The position numbers and the translations under genes were made by a program. Shown here piece after piece: positions 1 through 6,582 of a stretch of 8,982 nucleotides of DNA. The first letter of the stretch is position 1; each line of letters opens with the position of its first letter. Below the pieces are notes generated by a model. That model did no database searches. It was not told where the DNA came from and saw only the letters and a program-made list of their open reading frames with translations. The stretch is from Sporichthyaceae bacterium (GTDB lineage Bacteria > Actinomycetota > Actinomycetes > JACCYY01): assembly GCA_013696235.1 (NCBI GenBank), contig JACCYY010000161.1:1-8982 (forward strand), given 5' to 3'.

Positions 1-724
1 CAAAGAGCTCGAGCCCGTCGAACGCAAGATGGGATAGACCGCCGATGTGGTCGGTATCCGCGTTGAACGAGTGCTTGAGGAACCGGATCGCGGTCGGGGA
101 GTAGCCGGCGATCTTGCGGGCGTACTCCCGGGCCTTGTCCAGGAGCTCGTCGGCCGGCACCACCTCGTTCACGAGGTTCCATCGCTCAGCGGTCGTGGCG
201 TCGTACAGGTCGAGGAGGAACCAGATCTGGCGGGCCCGCTTCTCGCCGACGACGCGGGCCAGGTATGCGGTGCCGAACCCGGCGTCGAACGAGCCGACGC
301 GCGGCCCGCTCTGGCCGAACCTGGCGTGCTCGGCGGCGATGGAGAGGTCGCAGAGCACGTGCAGGACGTGCCCTCCGCCGACCGCCACCCCGTTGACGGC
401 GGCGATCACAGGTTTCGGGATGTCGCGGATCATGCGGTGCAGCCGCTCGATCTCGAACAGGCCCCACTCGGTCTCGCCGTACGAGCCGGTCTCGGCCCGT
501 TCCTTCACGTCGCCACCCGCGCAGAACGCGCGATCACCGGCCCCGGTGAGGATCACCGCTGCCACGCGCTGGTCTGCCCATGCGTGCTTGAACGCCGACA
601 GCAGCTCGTCCACCGTTCGCCCACGGAACGCGTTCATCCGGTCGGGTCGGTTGATCGTGATGATCGCGAACGCGTCCTCCTCGACGGCGAACGTGGTGTC
701 GGTGAACTGGGACGGCTTGATCAC
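1..724 (-). CDS. BadI/MenB-type ring-opening hydrolase (2-ketocyclohexanecarboxyl-CoA hydrolase-like), 3' end cut by window
   Basis: Crotonase-fold enzyme; 241 residues are visible and the frame is open to the left edge. CAGGD (68-72) and GGGH (116-119) supply the oxyanion-hole glycines. GSFDAGFG (144-151) keeps the Ser and Asp (S145, D147) that mark the MenB/BadI branch. Later text (ARVVGEKRARQIW, 156-168; SPTAIRFLKHSFNADT, 209-224) resembles BadI, which hydrolyses the ring of 2-oxocyclohexanecarboxyl-CoA to pimelyl-CoA. BadI is about 260 residues, so roughly 20 are missing, including the expected C-terminal catalytic Tyr. The GTG start (724-722) overlaps the thiolase TGA as GTGA and has GGAGG (729-733) 4 nt upstream, so translation is probably coupled. 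I infer that it opens a beta-keto six-membered ring CoA thioester from the aromatic pathway. The alternatives are a menaquinone MenB or a generic enoyl-CoA hydratase; no menaquinone genes are nearby. Confidence 0.85.
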   Translation of the reverse strand, partial: MIKPSQFTDTTFAVEEDAFAIITINRPDRMNAFRGRTVDELLSAFKHAWADQRVAAVILTGAGDRAFCAGGDVKERAETGSYGETEWGLFEIERLHRMIRDIPKPVIAAVNGVAVGGGHVLHVLCDLSIAAEHARFGQSGPRVGSFDAGFGTAYLARVVGEKRARQIWFLLDLYDATTAERWNLVNEVVPADELLDKAREYARKIAGYSPTAIRFLKHSFNADTDHIGGLSHLAFDGLELF

Positions 725-1905
725 GGCACCTCCACGACGACGGCCTGGCCCTGCCCGACCCCGATGCAGGCCGCCGCCACTCCGATCCCGCCCCCGCGGC
801 GGCGCAGCTCGCGGCACAGATCGACGACGACGCGCGGGGCGGATGCGCCGAGCGGGTGGCCGATCGCGATCGCGCCGCCGTTGACGTTGACCCGCTCAGG
901 ATCCACGTCGGGAAGCCCTCGCAGCGTCGAGAGCACCATCGCGGCGAACGCCTCGTTGATCTCCCAGAGGTCGATGTCGGCCGCGGCCCGGTCGATCCGG
1001 GCGAGGACGCGCCCGATCGCGTCCACCGGCGCGACGCTGAACCGGTCCGGCTCGGTCGCCGTGGTGGCCGCCGCGAGCACCCGGCCGAGCGGTTCGACGC
1101 CGAGCTGCTCGGCCATCGCGGCGTCGCCGACCATGATCGCGGTGGCTCCGTCGTTGATCGGAGACGCGTTCCCGGCGGTCACCGAGCCATTCGGCGTGAA
1201 CGCGGGCTTCAGCTCGGCCAGCTTCTGCACGGTCGTTCCCGGCCGCAGCGACTCGTCCCGGCGGACGCCTTCGACCTCGACGACGAACCCGTCGTGGAGT
1301 CCCTGCTCGTACGCGGCCAGCACCCGCTCGTGCGAGCGAGCGGCCCACGCGTCCTGCTCGGCCCGCCCGATGCCCAGCTCGTCGGCGACCCGTTCGGCGC
1401 ACGCCCCGAGCGACTCGGTCCAGGCTGCCGGGAACTTCGGGTTGATCATCCGCCAGCCGATCTGGGTCTGCTCCAGCCGCATCGCGCGCGGCAGCACCTC
1501 GTCCGGCCTCGCCAGGACGTACGGCGCGCGGCTCATCCCCTCGACGCCGCCGGCGATGCACAGCCGCGCGTCGCCGACCCGGACCGCGCGGACCGCCTGG
1601 ACCAGTGCCTCGTTGCCCGAAGCGCAGAGCCGGTTGATCGACACGCCGGGCACGGTCACGGGCAGTCCGGCCAGCAGTGCAGCCATCCGGGCGACGTTGC
1701 GGTTGTCCTCACCGGCGCCGTTGGCGTTGCCGTAGTAGACGTCGTCGATGCTCGCCGGGTCGAGATCGGTGTGCCGCTTGATCAGCTCGGCGATCGGGAT
1801 CGCGGCAAGATCATCCGTACGGATGTGCGACAGCCCGCCGCGGTTGCGCCCGAACGGCGTACGCACGGCGTCGAGCAGGAAAGCCCCGTCCAGGTCCCGG
1901 TTCAT
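721..1905 (-). CDS. Acetyl-CoA acetyltransferase / 3-oxoadipyl-CoA thiolase family protein
   Basis: Complete 394-residue thiolase, the usual length for PaaJ/PcaF/AtoB-type degradative thiolases. The nucleophilic cysteine is C94 in SINRLCASGNEA (89-100). VEGMSRAPY (121-129), NEAF (317-320), GHPLGAS (349-355, H350) and CIGVGQG (380-386, C380) are all in place, so the catalytic Cys-His-Cys set is intact. CIGVGQG is the form seen in 3-oxoadipyl-CoA thiolases. After GHPLGAS the chain reads APR, where the family normally has GAR or GCR. The reaction is thiolysis of a 3-oxoacyl-CoA to acetyl-CoA and a shortened acyl-CoA; the substrate here is probably a dicarboxyl-CoA left after ring opening. The ATG at 1905 has no Shine-Dalgarno sequence but lies 8 nt after a possible -10, so the mRNA may be leaderless. 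It is the first gene of a two-gene unit with the BadI-like gene and is divergent from SDR1. Confidence 0.9.
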   Translation of the reverse strand: MNRDLDGAFLLDAVRTPFGRNRGGLSHIRTDDLAAIPIAELIKRHTDLDPASIDDVYYGNANGAGEDNRNVARMAALLAGLPVTVPGVSINRLCASGNEALVQAVRAVRVGDARLCIAGGVEGMSRAPYVLARPDEVLPRAMRLEQTQIGWRMINPKFPAAWTESLGACAERVADELGIGRAEQDAWAARSHERVLAAYEQGLHDGFVVEVEGVRRDESLRPGTTVQKLAELKPAFTPNGSVTAGNASPINDGATAIMVGDAAMAEQLGVEPLGRVLAAATTATEPDRFSVAPVDAIGRVLARIDRAAADIDLWEINEAFAAMVLSTLRGLPDVDPERVNVNGGAIAIGHPLGASAPRVVVDLCRELRRRGGGIGVAAACIGVGQGQAVVVEVP

Positions 1906-1913
1906 ATGTCGCC

Positions 1914-1942
1914 ATCTTGACCGTCGTCACGGCCAATGCCAA
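1914..1942 (-). promoter_or_regulatory. Putative promoter of the thiolase-BadI unit
   Basis: On the minus strand, TTGGCA (1942-1937) is separated by 17 bp from CAAGAT (1919-1914). The -35 matches consensus at five of six positions and the -10 at three. The -10 ends 8 nt before the thiolase ATG, which would put the transcription start at or next to the start codon. This explains the missing ribosome-binding site. The -10 overlaps the shared 13-bp motif. Confidence 0.4.
1916..1928 (+). promoter_or_regulatory. Shared motif CTTGACNGTCGTC, copy A (thiolase / SDR1 divergent region)
   Basis: The copy reads CTTGACCGTCGTC and is followed by AC, giving the dyad TGAC-N4-GTCA (1918-1929). It lies in the only gap between the divergent thiolase and SDR1 genes. 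No good -10 is visible at the matching distance on the plus strand, so here it looks more like an operator than a -35 element. Confidence 0.55.
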
Positions 1943-1950
1943 GGTCGACC

Positions 1951-2718
1951 GTGATCTCCGGCGCACCACCTCGGGTGGCGCTGGTCACCGGCGCCGGCCG
2001 CGGCATCGGCCGGGAGATCGCGGTCAGGCTGAGCCGGGAGGGCTTCGCGGTGGCGCTGACCGCGCGCAGCGCCGATCAGCTCGCGGAGACCGCTGGCGCC
2101 TGCGTGGGACCGACGATGTGCCTCGCGGCCGACATCACCGACGCCGCTGCGGTCGAGCGGCTCTTCGAGGACGTCGAGCAGGCCTGGGGACCCGCCGAGG
2201 TGTTGGTCGCGAACGCCGGCGGCGGGGTGTCGGCCCGGGTGACGCGGACGACCGACGACGACTGGCAGCGGATGCTCGACCTCAACCTCACAGCGCCCTT
2301 CCGTTGCATCCGCCGGGCGATCCCCTCGATGGTGGAGCGCGGGACCGGCCGCATCGTGGTGATCGCGTCGATCGCGGCCAAGATCGGCGAGCCCTACATC
2401 GCGGCCTACACAGCCAGCAAGCACGGCGTCCTCGGCCTGGTGAGGTCCGCGGCGGCTGAGCTGGCTGCGACCGGCGTGACCGTGAACGCGATCTGTCCCG
2501 GCTACGTCGACACCCCGATGACGGACGCCACCGTCTTCGGGATCGTCGAACGGACCGGCCGTACGGAGGACGAGGCGCGCGAGATCCTGGCCTCGAAGCA
2601 GCCGTCCGGGCGCTTGATCAGGGCTGACGAGGTCGCGGATGCGGTCTGGTCGTGCGTCGCCGACGGCTCGATCAACGGTCAGGGAGTCGACGTGCTCGGA
2701 GACGGAGTGCCCGCATGA
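1951..2718 (+). CDS. Short-chain dehydrogenase/reductase (SDR1), probable 3-hydroxyacyl-CoA or ring alcohol dehydrogenase
   Basis: Classical SDR of 255 residues. The Rossmann motif TGAGRGIG is at 13-20, NAGG at 88-91 and the catalytic tetrad is N111, S140, Y153 and K157 (YTASK). The end of beta-strand 2 reads LTARS (36-40), with an Arg where NAD enzymes carry Asp, so NADP(H) is the likelier cofactor. I chose the GTG at 1951 because AAGG (1941-1944) sits 6 nt upstream. An in-frame ATG at 1936 has no ribosome-binding site and would add five residues not needed for the fold. The stop overlaps the Rid gene start as ATGA, so the two are co-translated. Likely role (inference): redox at an oxygen function of the dearomatised CoA-bound ring or of the opened chain, as BadH does in the cyclohexanecarboxylate route. 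The sequence alone does not fix the substrate. Confidence 0.88.
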   Translation: MISGAPPRVALVTGAGRGIGREIAVRLSREGFAVALTARSADQLAETAGACVGPTMCLAADITDAAAVERLFEDVEQAWGPAEVLVANAGGGVSARVTRTTDDDWQRMLDLNLTAPFRCIRRAIPSMVERGTGRIVVIASIAAKIGEPYIAAYTASKHGVLGLVRSAAAELAATGVTVNAICPGYVDTPMTDATVFGIVERTGRTEDEAREILASKQPSGRLIRADEVADAVWSCVADGSINGQGVDVLGDGVPA

Positions 2719-3110
2719 GCTACCTCGAGCGGATCAACCCGGTGGAGCTGGCTCGGCCGAGCGGCTTCTCGCACGCGGTTGCCGGCGAGGGGAAGATCGT
2801 CTTCCTGGCCGGCCAGACGGCCATGGACGCCGAGGGCCGCATCGTCGGCGGCGGCGTCGTTGCGCAGCTCGAGCAGGCGCTCGGCAACCTGCTCACGGCC
2901 CTGCGTGCTGCCGGCGGCGAGCCCCACCAGCTGGCCAGCCTGACCATCTTCATCGTCGACGTGCCCGACTACCGCGCGCACGCCCGCGAGATCGGCGCCG
3001 TCTGGCGCCGGTTGATCGGCACCGACTACCCCGCGATGGCCGGCATCGGCATCAGCCGCCTGTGGGACGAGGACGCCTTGGTCGAGGTCCAGGGCTTTGC
3101 CGTCGTCTGA
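2715..3110 (+). CDS. Rid/YjgF/UK114-family protein lacking the catalytic arginine; candidate enamine deaminase of the pathway
   Basis: Complete 131-residue Rid-family protein, the normal length for this trimeric fold. FLAGQTAMDAEGRIVGG (30-46) matches the family's SGQ.p.d..G.l core. The C-terminal block YPAMAGIGISRL (105-116) to VEVQGFAVV (123-131) aligns with PARSCVEVARLP and IEIEAIAV of E. coli RidA. In that alignment the ligand-binding Arg105 is replaced by M108, while Glu120 is kept as E124. Rid proteins lacking this Arg belong to the less understood non-RidA subgroups. GGAG (2704-2707) lies 7 nt before the ATG, and the start overlaps the SDR1 stop. From the neighbours I infer that it hydrolyses the cyclic enamine (2-amino-enecarboxyl-CoA) made by the downstream monooxygenase/reductase to a 2-oxo compound plus ammonium. 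A thioester substrate would not need the carboxylate-binding Arg. The family call is secure; the substrate is a hypothesis. Confidence 0.88.
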   Translation: MSYLERINPVELARPSGFSHAVAGEGKIVFLAGQTAMDAEGRIVGGGVVAQLEQALGNLLTALRAAGGEPHQLASLTIFIVDVPDYRAHAREIGAVWRRLIGTDYPAMAGIGISRLWDEDALVEVQGFAVV

Positions 3111-3112
3111 CC

Positions 3113-3127
3113 CGCCCAGGCCGGGCG
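3113..3127. terminator. GC-rich hairpin between convergent genes, possible bidirectional terminator
   Basis: CGCCC (3113-3117) and GGGCG (3123-3127) can pair around the loop AGGCC. The perfect palindrome CGCGGCCGCG lies just beyond it at 3136-3145. Both sit in the 43-bp gap between the Rid stop and the PaaX-family stop, where two converging transcripts should end. No T-run follows, which is common for actinobacterial terminators but makes the call weak. Confidence 0.35.
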
Positions 3128-3153
3128 AGCATCGCCGCGGCCGCGACGGTTGA

Positions 3154-4041
3154 TCACGGGCCAGCGGTCGGGATCCGACGGTCGAGGTCGGGACCATGGC
3201 GGACACCGTCGACGTGACGGTGCGCGGGCTCGGCCAACAAGGCGTGCAGCTCGAAGAACAGGTCCGCCGCGCGGGCACCGTTCCAGCTCGGCGGCAGCAC
3301 CTCTGCGGGCAGGCCGGGATCGAGGTACGGCAAGCGGCGCCAAGCGGTGAGTGCTCGTACGTAGTCGGAGAATGCCGCCGCGTCCACCGGCGAGCGGCGT
3401 CGTCGCCATCGGGTGCGGATCGGGCCGAACGCGGCCAGGAACTCGTCGTAGAGTCCCTGGAGCCGCCCGAGGTCCCACCACTGCGCCACCTGCGCGCGCA
3501 CGTCGCCGAACGCGAGGTAGTCGGCCCGGAACAGATCGACGTACGCGGACAGCTCGTACCGCTCGAGGACGTCCCGGGTCTCCGCGTCGAGGTGGCCGGG
3601 CGCGATCCACACGCCGGAGGCAGCCGTGCCGAAGCCGAGCCAGGACAGCCGCGAGCGCAGCGTGTGCCGTCTCTCTCGCTCGGACTCCGGCACGCTGAAG
3701 ATCGCCAGCAACCAACCGGCTTCGAGACTTCCGCGGTGCCGTTCGAAGATCCTTCGATCACCCTCGTCGAGAATCGCGCGGGCCCGGTCCGACAGCGCGT
3801 ACCCGGCCGCCCCGCCAACTCGCGCACCCTCGAGGATGCCGCGACGCTTGAGCCGGGAGATCGACGAGCGAACGGCAGGCTCGTCGACGCCGAGCTCGCC
3901 GAGCAGCCGGACCAGGGTGGCCACGCCGAGCCAACCCCCGACCTCCCGGGCATAGAGCCCGTACAGGGTGACGATGAGAGCCCGGGGCTGCGGACGGCTG
4001 CCAGACAGCTCGGTGCCCGGGGCTAGGCCCACCGTCGTCAC
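3154..4041 (-). CDS. PaaX-family transcriptional regulator
   Basis: 295-residue protein with the PaaX family architecture (E. coli PaaX is 316). The N-terminal winged helix spans about residues 18-85, with ALIVTLYGLYAREVGGWLG and VDEPAVRSSISRLKRRGIL as its typical text. A central domain follows (GWLLAIFSVPESERERRH onward), then a C-terminal PaaX domain (RWRRRRSPVDAAAFSDYVR onward). PaaX proteins are repressors that bind operators over promoters and are released by an aryl-CoA inducer such as phenylacetyl-CoA. Here 2-aminobenzoyl-CoA or a related thioester made by the adjacent ligase is the likely signal (inference). The GTG start (4041-4039) has no Shine-Dalgarno sequence and lies 6 nt after a possible -10, suggesting a leaderless mRNA. 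It is divergent from the ligase gene and convergent with the Rid gene, central to all the units it may control. Confidence 0.9.
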   Translation of the reverse strand: MTTVGLAPGTELSGSRPQPRALIVTLYGLYAREVGGWLGVATLVRLLGELGVDEPAVRSSISRLKRRGILEGARVGGAAGYALSDRARAILDEGDRRIFERHRGSLEAGWLLAIFSVPESERERRHTLRSRLSWLGFGTAASGVWIAPGHLDAETRDVLERYELSAYVDLFRADYLAFGDVRAQVAQWWDLGRLQGLYDEFLAAFGPIRTRWRRRRSPVDAAAFSDYVRALTAWRRLPYLDPGLPAEVLPPSWNGARAADLFFELHALLAEPAHRHVDGVRHGPDLDRRIPTAGP

Positions 4042-4047
4042 GGCGTC

Positions 4048-4075
4048 ACGATAGCGCGCGTGCGTCCGCCGTCAC
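4048..4075 (-). promoter_or_regulatory. Putative promoter of the PaaX-family regulator gene
   Basis: On the minus strand, GTGACG (4075-4070) and TATCGT (4053-4048) are separated by 16 bp, each matching consensus at four of six positions. The -10 ends 6 nt before the GTG start, so a leaderless transcript is plausible and would account for the absent ribosome-binding site. The match is modest. Confidence 0.35.
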
Positions 4076-4096
4076 GGGGACGAGATATCGCGGGCG

Positions 4097-4125
4097 CTTG
4101 ACTGTCGTCATCGCAGGGCAATACT
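4097..4125 (+). promoter_or_regulatory. Ligase promoter with shared motif, copy B
   Basis: CTTGACTGTCGTC (4097-4109) carries the -35 TTGACT (4098-4103). After 16 bp the -10 is AATACT (4120-4125), pointing at the ligase start 37 bp further on. The motif also forms the perfect dyad TGAC-N4-GTCA (4099-4110). It lies in the gap between the ligase and PaaX-family genes, a natural place for a repressor site that blocks RNA polymerase. Confidence 0.6.
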
Positions 4126-4162
4126 GGGAGCCAGCCGCAAGCCGGACCCGGAGGCGCCCCCG

Positions 4163-5794
4163 ATGCAGCTCACGCCGTCGGCGCACGTGGACACGTTCTG
4201 CCGGGACCACCTGCCCCCCGCCGACGAGTGGCCGGAGCTGCTGCTGGACTTCGCCGACGTGCAGTACCCCGACCGGCTCAACTGCGCGACCGAGCTGCTC
4301 GACCGCAGTGTCGAGCGAGACGGGCCGGACCGGCCATGCGTGCTGTCGCCCACCGGACGCTGGACCTACGGCGAACTCCTCCGAGCGGCCAACCAGGTCG
4401 CGCACGTCCTCGTCGATCAGCTCGGCGTCGAGCCGGGGAACCGCGTGCTGCTGCGCGGACCGAACAACCCGTGGCTCGTCGCGTGCTGGTTCGGCGTGCT
4501 GAAGGCGGGCGCGGTGGTCGTCACGACCATGCCGCTGCTCCGGCCCGGCGAGCTACGCACCGTCGCCGAGATTGCGTCGGTCGACATCGCGCTCTGCGAC
4601 CACAGGTTCCTCGACGACCTGGTCGGTGCCGAGATCGGGGAGCTGCGCGTGCTCCCGTACGGCGGCGAGGGCGAGGACGACCTCACCCGGCTGGTGCACA
4701 CGCAGCCAGCGACGTTCGACGACGTCGAGACCGCCGCCGACGACGTCGCGCTGCTCGCCTTCACCTCCGGCACCACTGGTCGACCCAAGGCCACGATGCA
4801 CTTCCACCGTGACGTGCTCGCGAACGCCGACACGTTCTCGAAGCACGTCCTGCGCCCAGTCGCGGACGACGTGTTCATCGGCACGCCACCGCTCGCGTTC
4901 ACGTTCGGTCTCGGCGGCCTCGTGGTGTTTCCGCTGCGCGTGGGGGCGAGCACGCTGCTCGTGGAGAGAGCGACGCCGGACGAGCTGGCGGACCTGATCG
5001 CCGAGCACCGGGCGACGATCTGCTTCACTGCTCCGACGGCGTACCGCGCCATGCTGGCGAGCGGCAAGGCCGCGCAGCTGACGACGCTGCGACGCGCGGT
5101 GTCTGCCGGCGAGCACCTGCCGGCGCCGGTCTGGCACGCGTTCCACGAGGCGACCGGCATCAAGATCATCGACGGTATCGGTGCCACCGAGATGCTGCAC
5201 ATCTTCATCTCCGCGGCCGACGACGACATCCGACCTGGCTCCACCGGCCGGGCCGTGCCCGGGTACGTCGCCGCGGTCCTTGACGATCACGGCCAGCCCG
5301 CTCCGTACGGCGAGTCCGGCCGCCTCGCGGTGAAGGGCCCGACCGGGTGCCGCTACCTCGCCGATCCACGACAAGCCGTCTACGTCCAGCACGGCTGGAA
5401 CATCACCGGGGACACGTTCGTGCAGGACGCCGACGGCTACTTCTGGTTCCAGGCGCGGAGCGACGACATGATCGTTTCTTCCGGCTACAACATCGCCGGT
5501 CCCGAGATCGAGGAGGCGCTGATCACCCACCCGGACGTGCTCGAGTGCGGTGTCGTCGGCCGGCCGGATGCAGACCGGGGGCAGGTGGTCGCGGCGTACG
5601 TGGTCCTGCGCCCCGGGATCGACGGCGACACGGGGAAACGCCAGGAGCTGCAGAACTTCGTGAAGCAGCAGATCGCGCCGTACAAGTACCCGCGGGTGCT
5701 GGAGTTCGTCGACGCTCTGCCACGGACCAGCACCGGCAAGGTCCAACGCTTCCGTCTCCGCGAGCCACCCGGGGACGACGTCAGGCCGGCATGA
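4163..5794 (+). CDS. abmG: Aryl-CoA ligase, probable 2-aminobenzoate-CoA ligase (benzoate-CoA ligase family)
   Basis: 543-residue ANL-superfamily adenylate-forming enzyme that activates an aromatic acid with ATP and CoA. The P-loop is TSGTTGRPK (201-209), followed by ATMHFHRD (210-217), typical of benzoate and 2-aminobenzoate-CoA ligases. The A5 motif is DGIGATEML (337-345), the A7 motif TGD is at 415-417, SDDMI starts at 433 before SSGYNIAGPEIE, and the A10 catalytic lysine is K526 in RTSTGKVQRF. CRYLADPRQAVYVQ and GWNITGDTF also fit the 2-aminobenzoate-type branch. GGAGG (4150-4154) lies 8 nt before the ATG. The 3' end overlaps the converging SDR2 gene by 14 bp. The upstream gap holds a good promoter with the shared motif. 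The choice of 2-aminobenzoate over benzoate, salicylate or another ring acid rests on the neighbouring monooxygenase/reductase fusion and Rid gene, so it is moderately sure; the ligase family is secure. Confidence 0.88.
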   Translation: MQLTPSAHVDTFCRDHLPPADEWPELLLDFADVQYPDRLNCATELLDRSVERDGPDRPCVLSPTGRWTYGELLRAANQVAHVLVDQLGVEPGNRVLLRGPNNPWLVACWFGVLKAGAVVVTTMPLLRPGELRTVAEIASVDIALCDHRFLDDLVGAEIGELRVLPYGGEGEDDLTRLVHTQPATFDDVETAADDVALLAFTSGTTGRPKATMHFHRDVLANADTFSKHVLRPVADDVFIGTPPLAFTFGLGGLVVFPLRVGASTLLVERATPDELADLIAEHRATICFTAPTAYRAMLASGKAAQLTTLRRAVSAGEHLPAPVWHAFHEATGIKIIDGIGATEMLHIFISAADDDIRPGSTGRAVPGYVAAVLDDHGQPAPYGESGRLAVKGPTGCRYLADPRQAVYVQHGWNITGDTFVQDADGYFWFQARSDDMIVSSGYNIAGPEIEEALITHPDVLECGVVGRPDADRGQVVAAYVVLRPGIDGDTGKRQELQNFVKQQIAPYKYPRVLEFVDALPRTSTGKVQRFRLREPPGDDVRPA

Positions 5795-6563
5795 AGCGGC
5801 CGCCGTTGACGTCGAGCGTGACGCCGGTGATGTACGAGGCGTCGTCCGAGGCGAGGAACAGGATCGGGTCGACGACCTCTCGGAGCTCGGGGAACCGGCC
5901 GAGCGGGATCGCGTTCAGCACGTCGTCCCGTTCGGCGGCAGGCATCGCGTCGTAGGTCGCCTGCAGGCGGGCGGTCAGGAACAGTCCTGGCGCGACCGCG
6001 TTCACCCGGATCCCGGCGGCACCGACCTCGCGGGCCAGCCGCTTGGTCAGCCCGATGATCGCCGCCTTGGCTGCCGCGTACGGGACGCCCGTGACCGGGG
6101 AGGGTTGCCGGCCGCCGATCGACGACGTCGTGACGATCGCGCCGCCGCCGGCCGCGGTGAGGTAGGGCAGCGCCGCCTGGCAGCAGTAGAACGTGCCCTT
6201 GAGGTTGGCGTCGACGACCAGGTCGAGATCGGCCGGGTCCACCTCGGGGGTGGCGGTCGGTGTGCCGAGCGAGCCGCCGGCGAGGCAGACCAGGACGTTC
6301 GGCCCGCCGAGGCGCTCGTGGACCTCGACCATCGCCTGGCGCGCTGCGGAAGGATCCCGGACGTCGACGACGCGACCCACCACCGCGCCGCCGTACCGGT
6401 CCTCGATCGCCTGTGCGACCCGGGTCACCTGGTCCGGGTCGAGGTCGAGCACCGCCACGGAGGCGCCCTCGGCGGCGAACCCTGCGCACACCTCGCGGCC
6501 GATGCCGCCGGCGCCACCGGTGACGACGACTGTCCGGCCTGTGAAGCGGTCCGGTCGGGCCAC
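5781..6563 (-). CDS. Short-chain dehydrogenase/reductase (SDR2), NAD-type
   Basis: Complete 260-residue classical SDR. TGGAGGIG (15-22) is the dinucleotide motif, CLAGG (93-97) replaces the usual NNAGG, and the tetrad is N120, S148, Y162 and K166 (YAAAK). The end of beta-strand 2 reads VLDLD (38-42), and the acidic D40 predicts NAD(H), in contrast to SDR1. The C-terminus ends in DVNGGRFMPA, as in FabG/BadH-like enzymes. I chose the GTG at 6563 because AAGGAG (6570-6575) lies 6 nt upstream and the encoded MARPDRFTGRTVVVTGG is a normal SDR start. A longer in-frame ATG at 6608 would fall inside the divergent promoter. Its 3' end overlaps the ligase gene by 14 bp tail to tail. Likely role (inference): oxidation or reduction of a hydroxy/oxo group on an alicyclic or chain CoA intermediate. 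Confidence 0.9.
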   Translation of the reverse strand: MARPDRFTGRTVVVTGGAGGIGREVCAGFAAEGASVAVLDLDPDQVTRVAQAIEDRYGGAVVGRVVDVRDPSAARQAMVEVHERLGGPNVLVCLAGGSLGTPTATPEVDPADLDLVVDANLKGTFYCCQAALPYLTAAGGGAIVTTSSIGGRQPSPVTGVPYAAAKAAIIGLTKRLAREVGAAGIRVNAVAPGLFLTARLQATYDAMPAAERDDVLNAIPLGRFPELREVVDPILFLASDDASYITGVTLDVNGGRFMPA

Positions 6564-6582
6564 GTCGGGCTCCTTACGTTCT

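Noticed and set aside
1..724. Menaquinone-pathway 1,4-dihydroxy-2-naphthoyl-CoA synthase (MenB)
   Set aside because: It shares the MenB Ser/Asp motif, but the C-terminal text and the aromatic-CoA neighbours fit BadI better, and no menaquinone genes are present. It is not fully excluded.
47..1735. Long plus-strand open frame of 562 codons opposite the thiolase and BadI-like genes
   Set aside because: It is antisense to two clear enzyme genes with intact motifs. Its product is low-complexity and rich in Ser, Arg, Ala and Pro, as expected of GC-rich shadow frames.
2679..3953. Minus-strand open frame of 424 codons across the PaaX-family and Rid genes
   Set aside because: It is a shadow in another frame of the PaaX-family gene and antisense to the Rid gene, without domain text.
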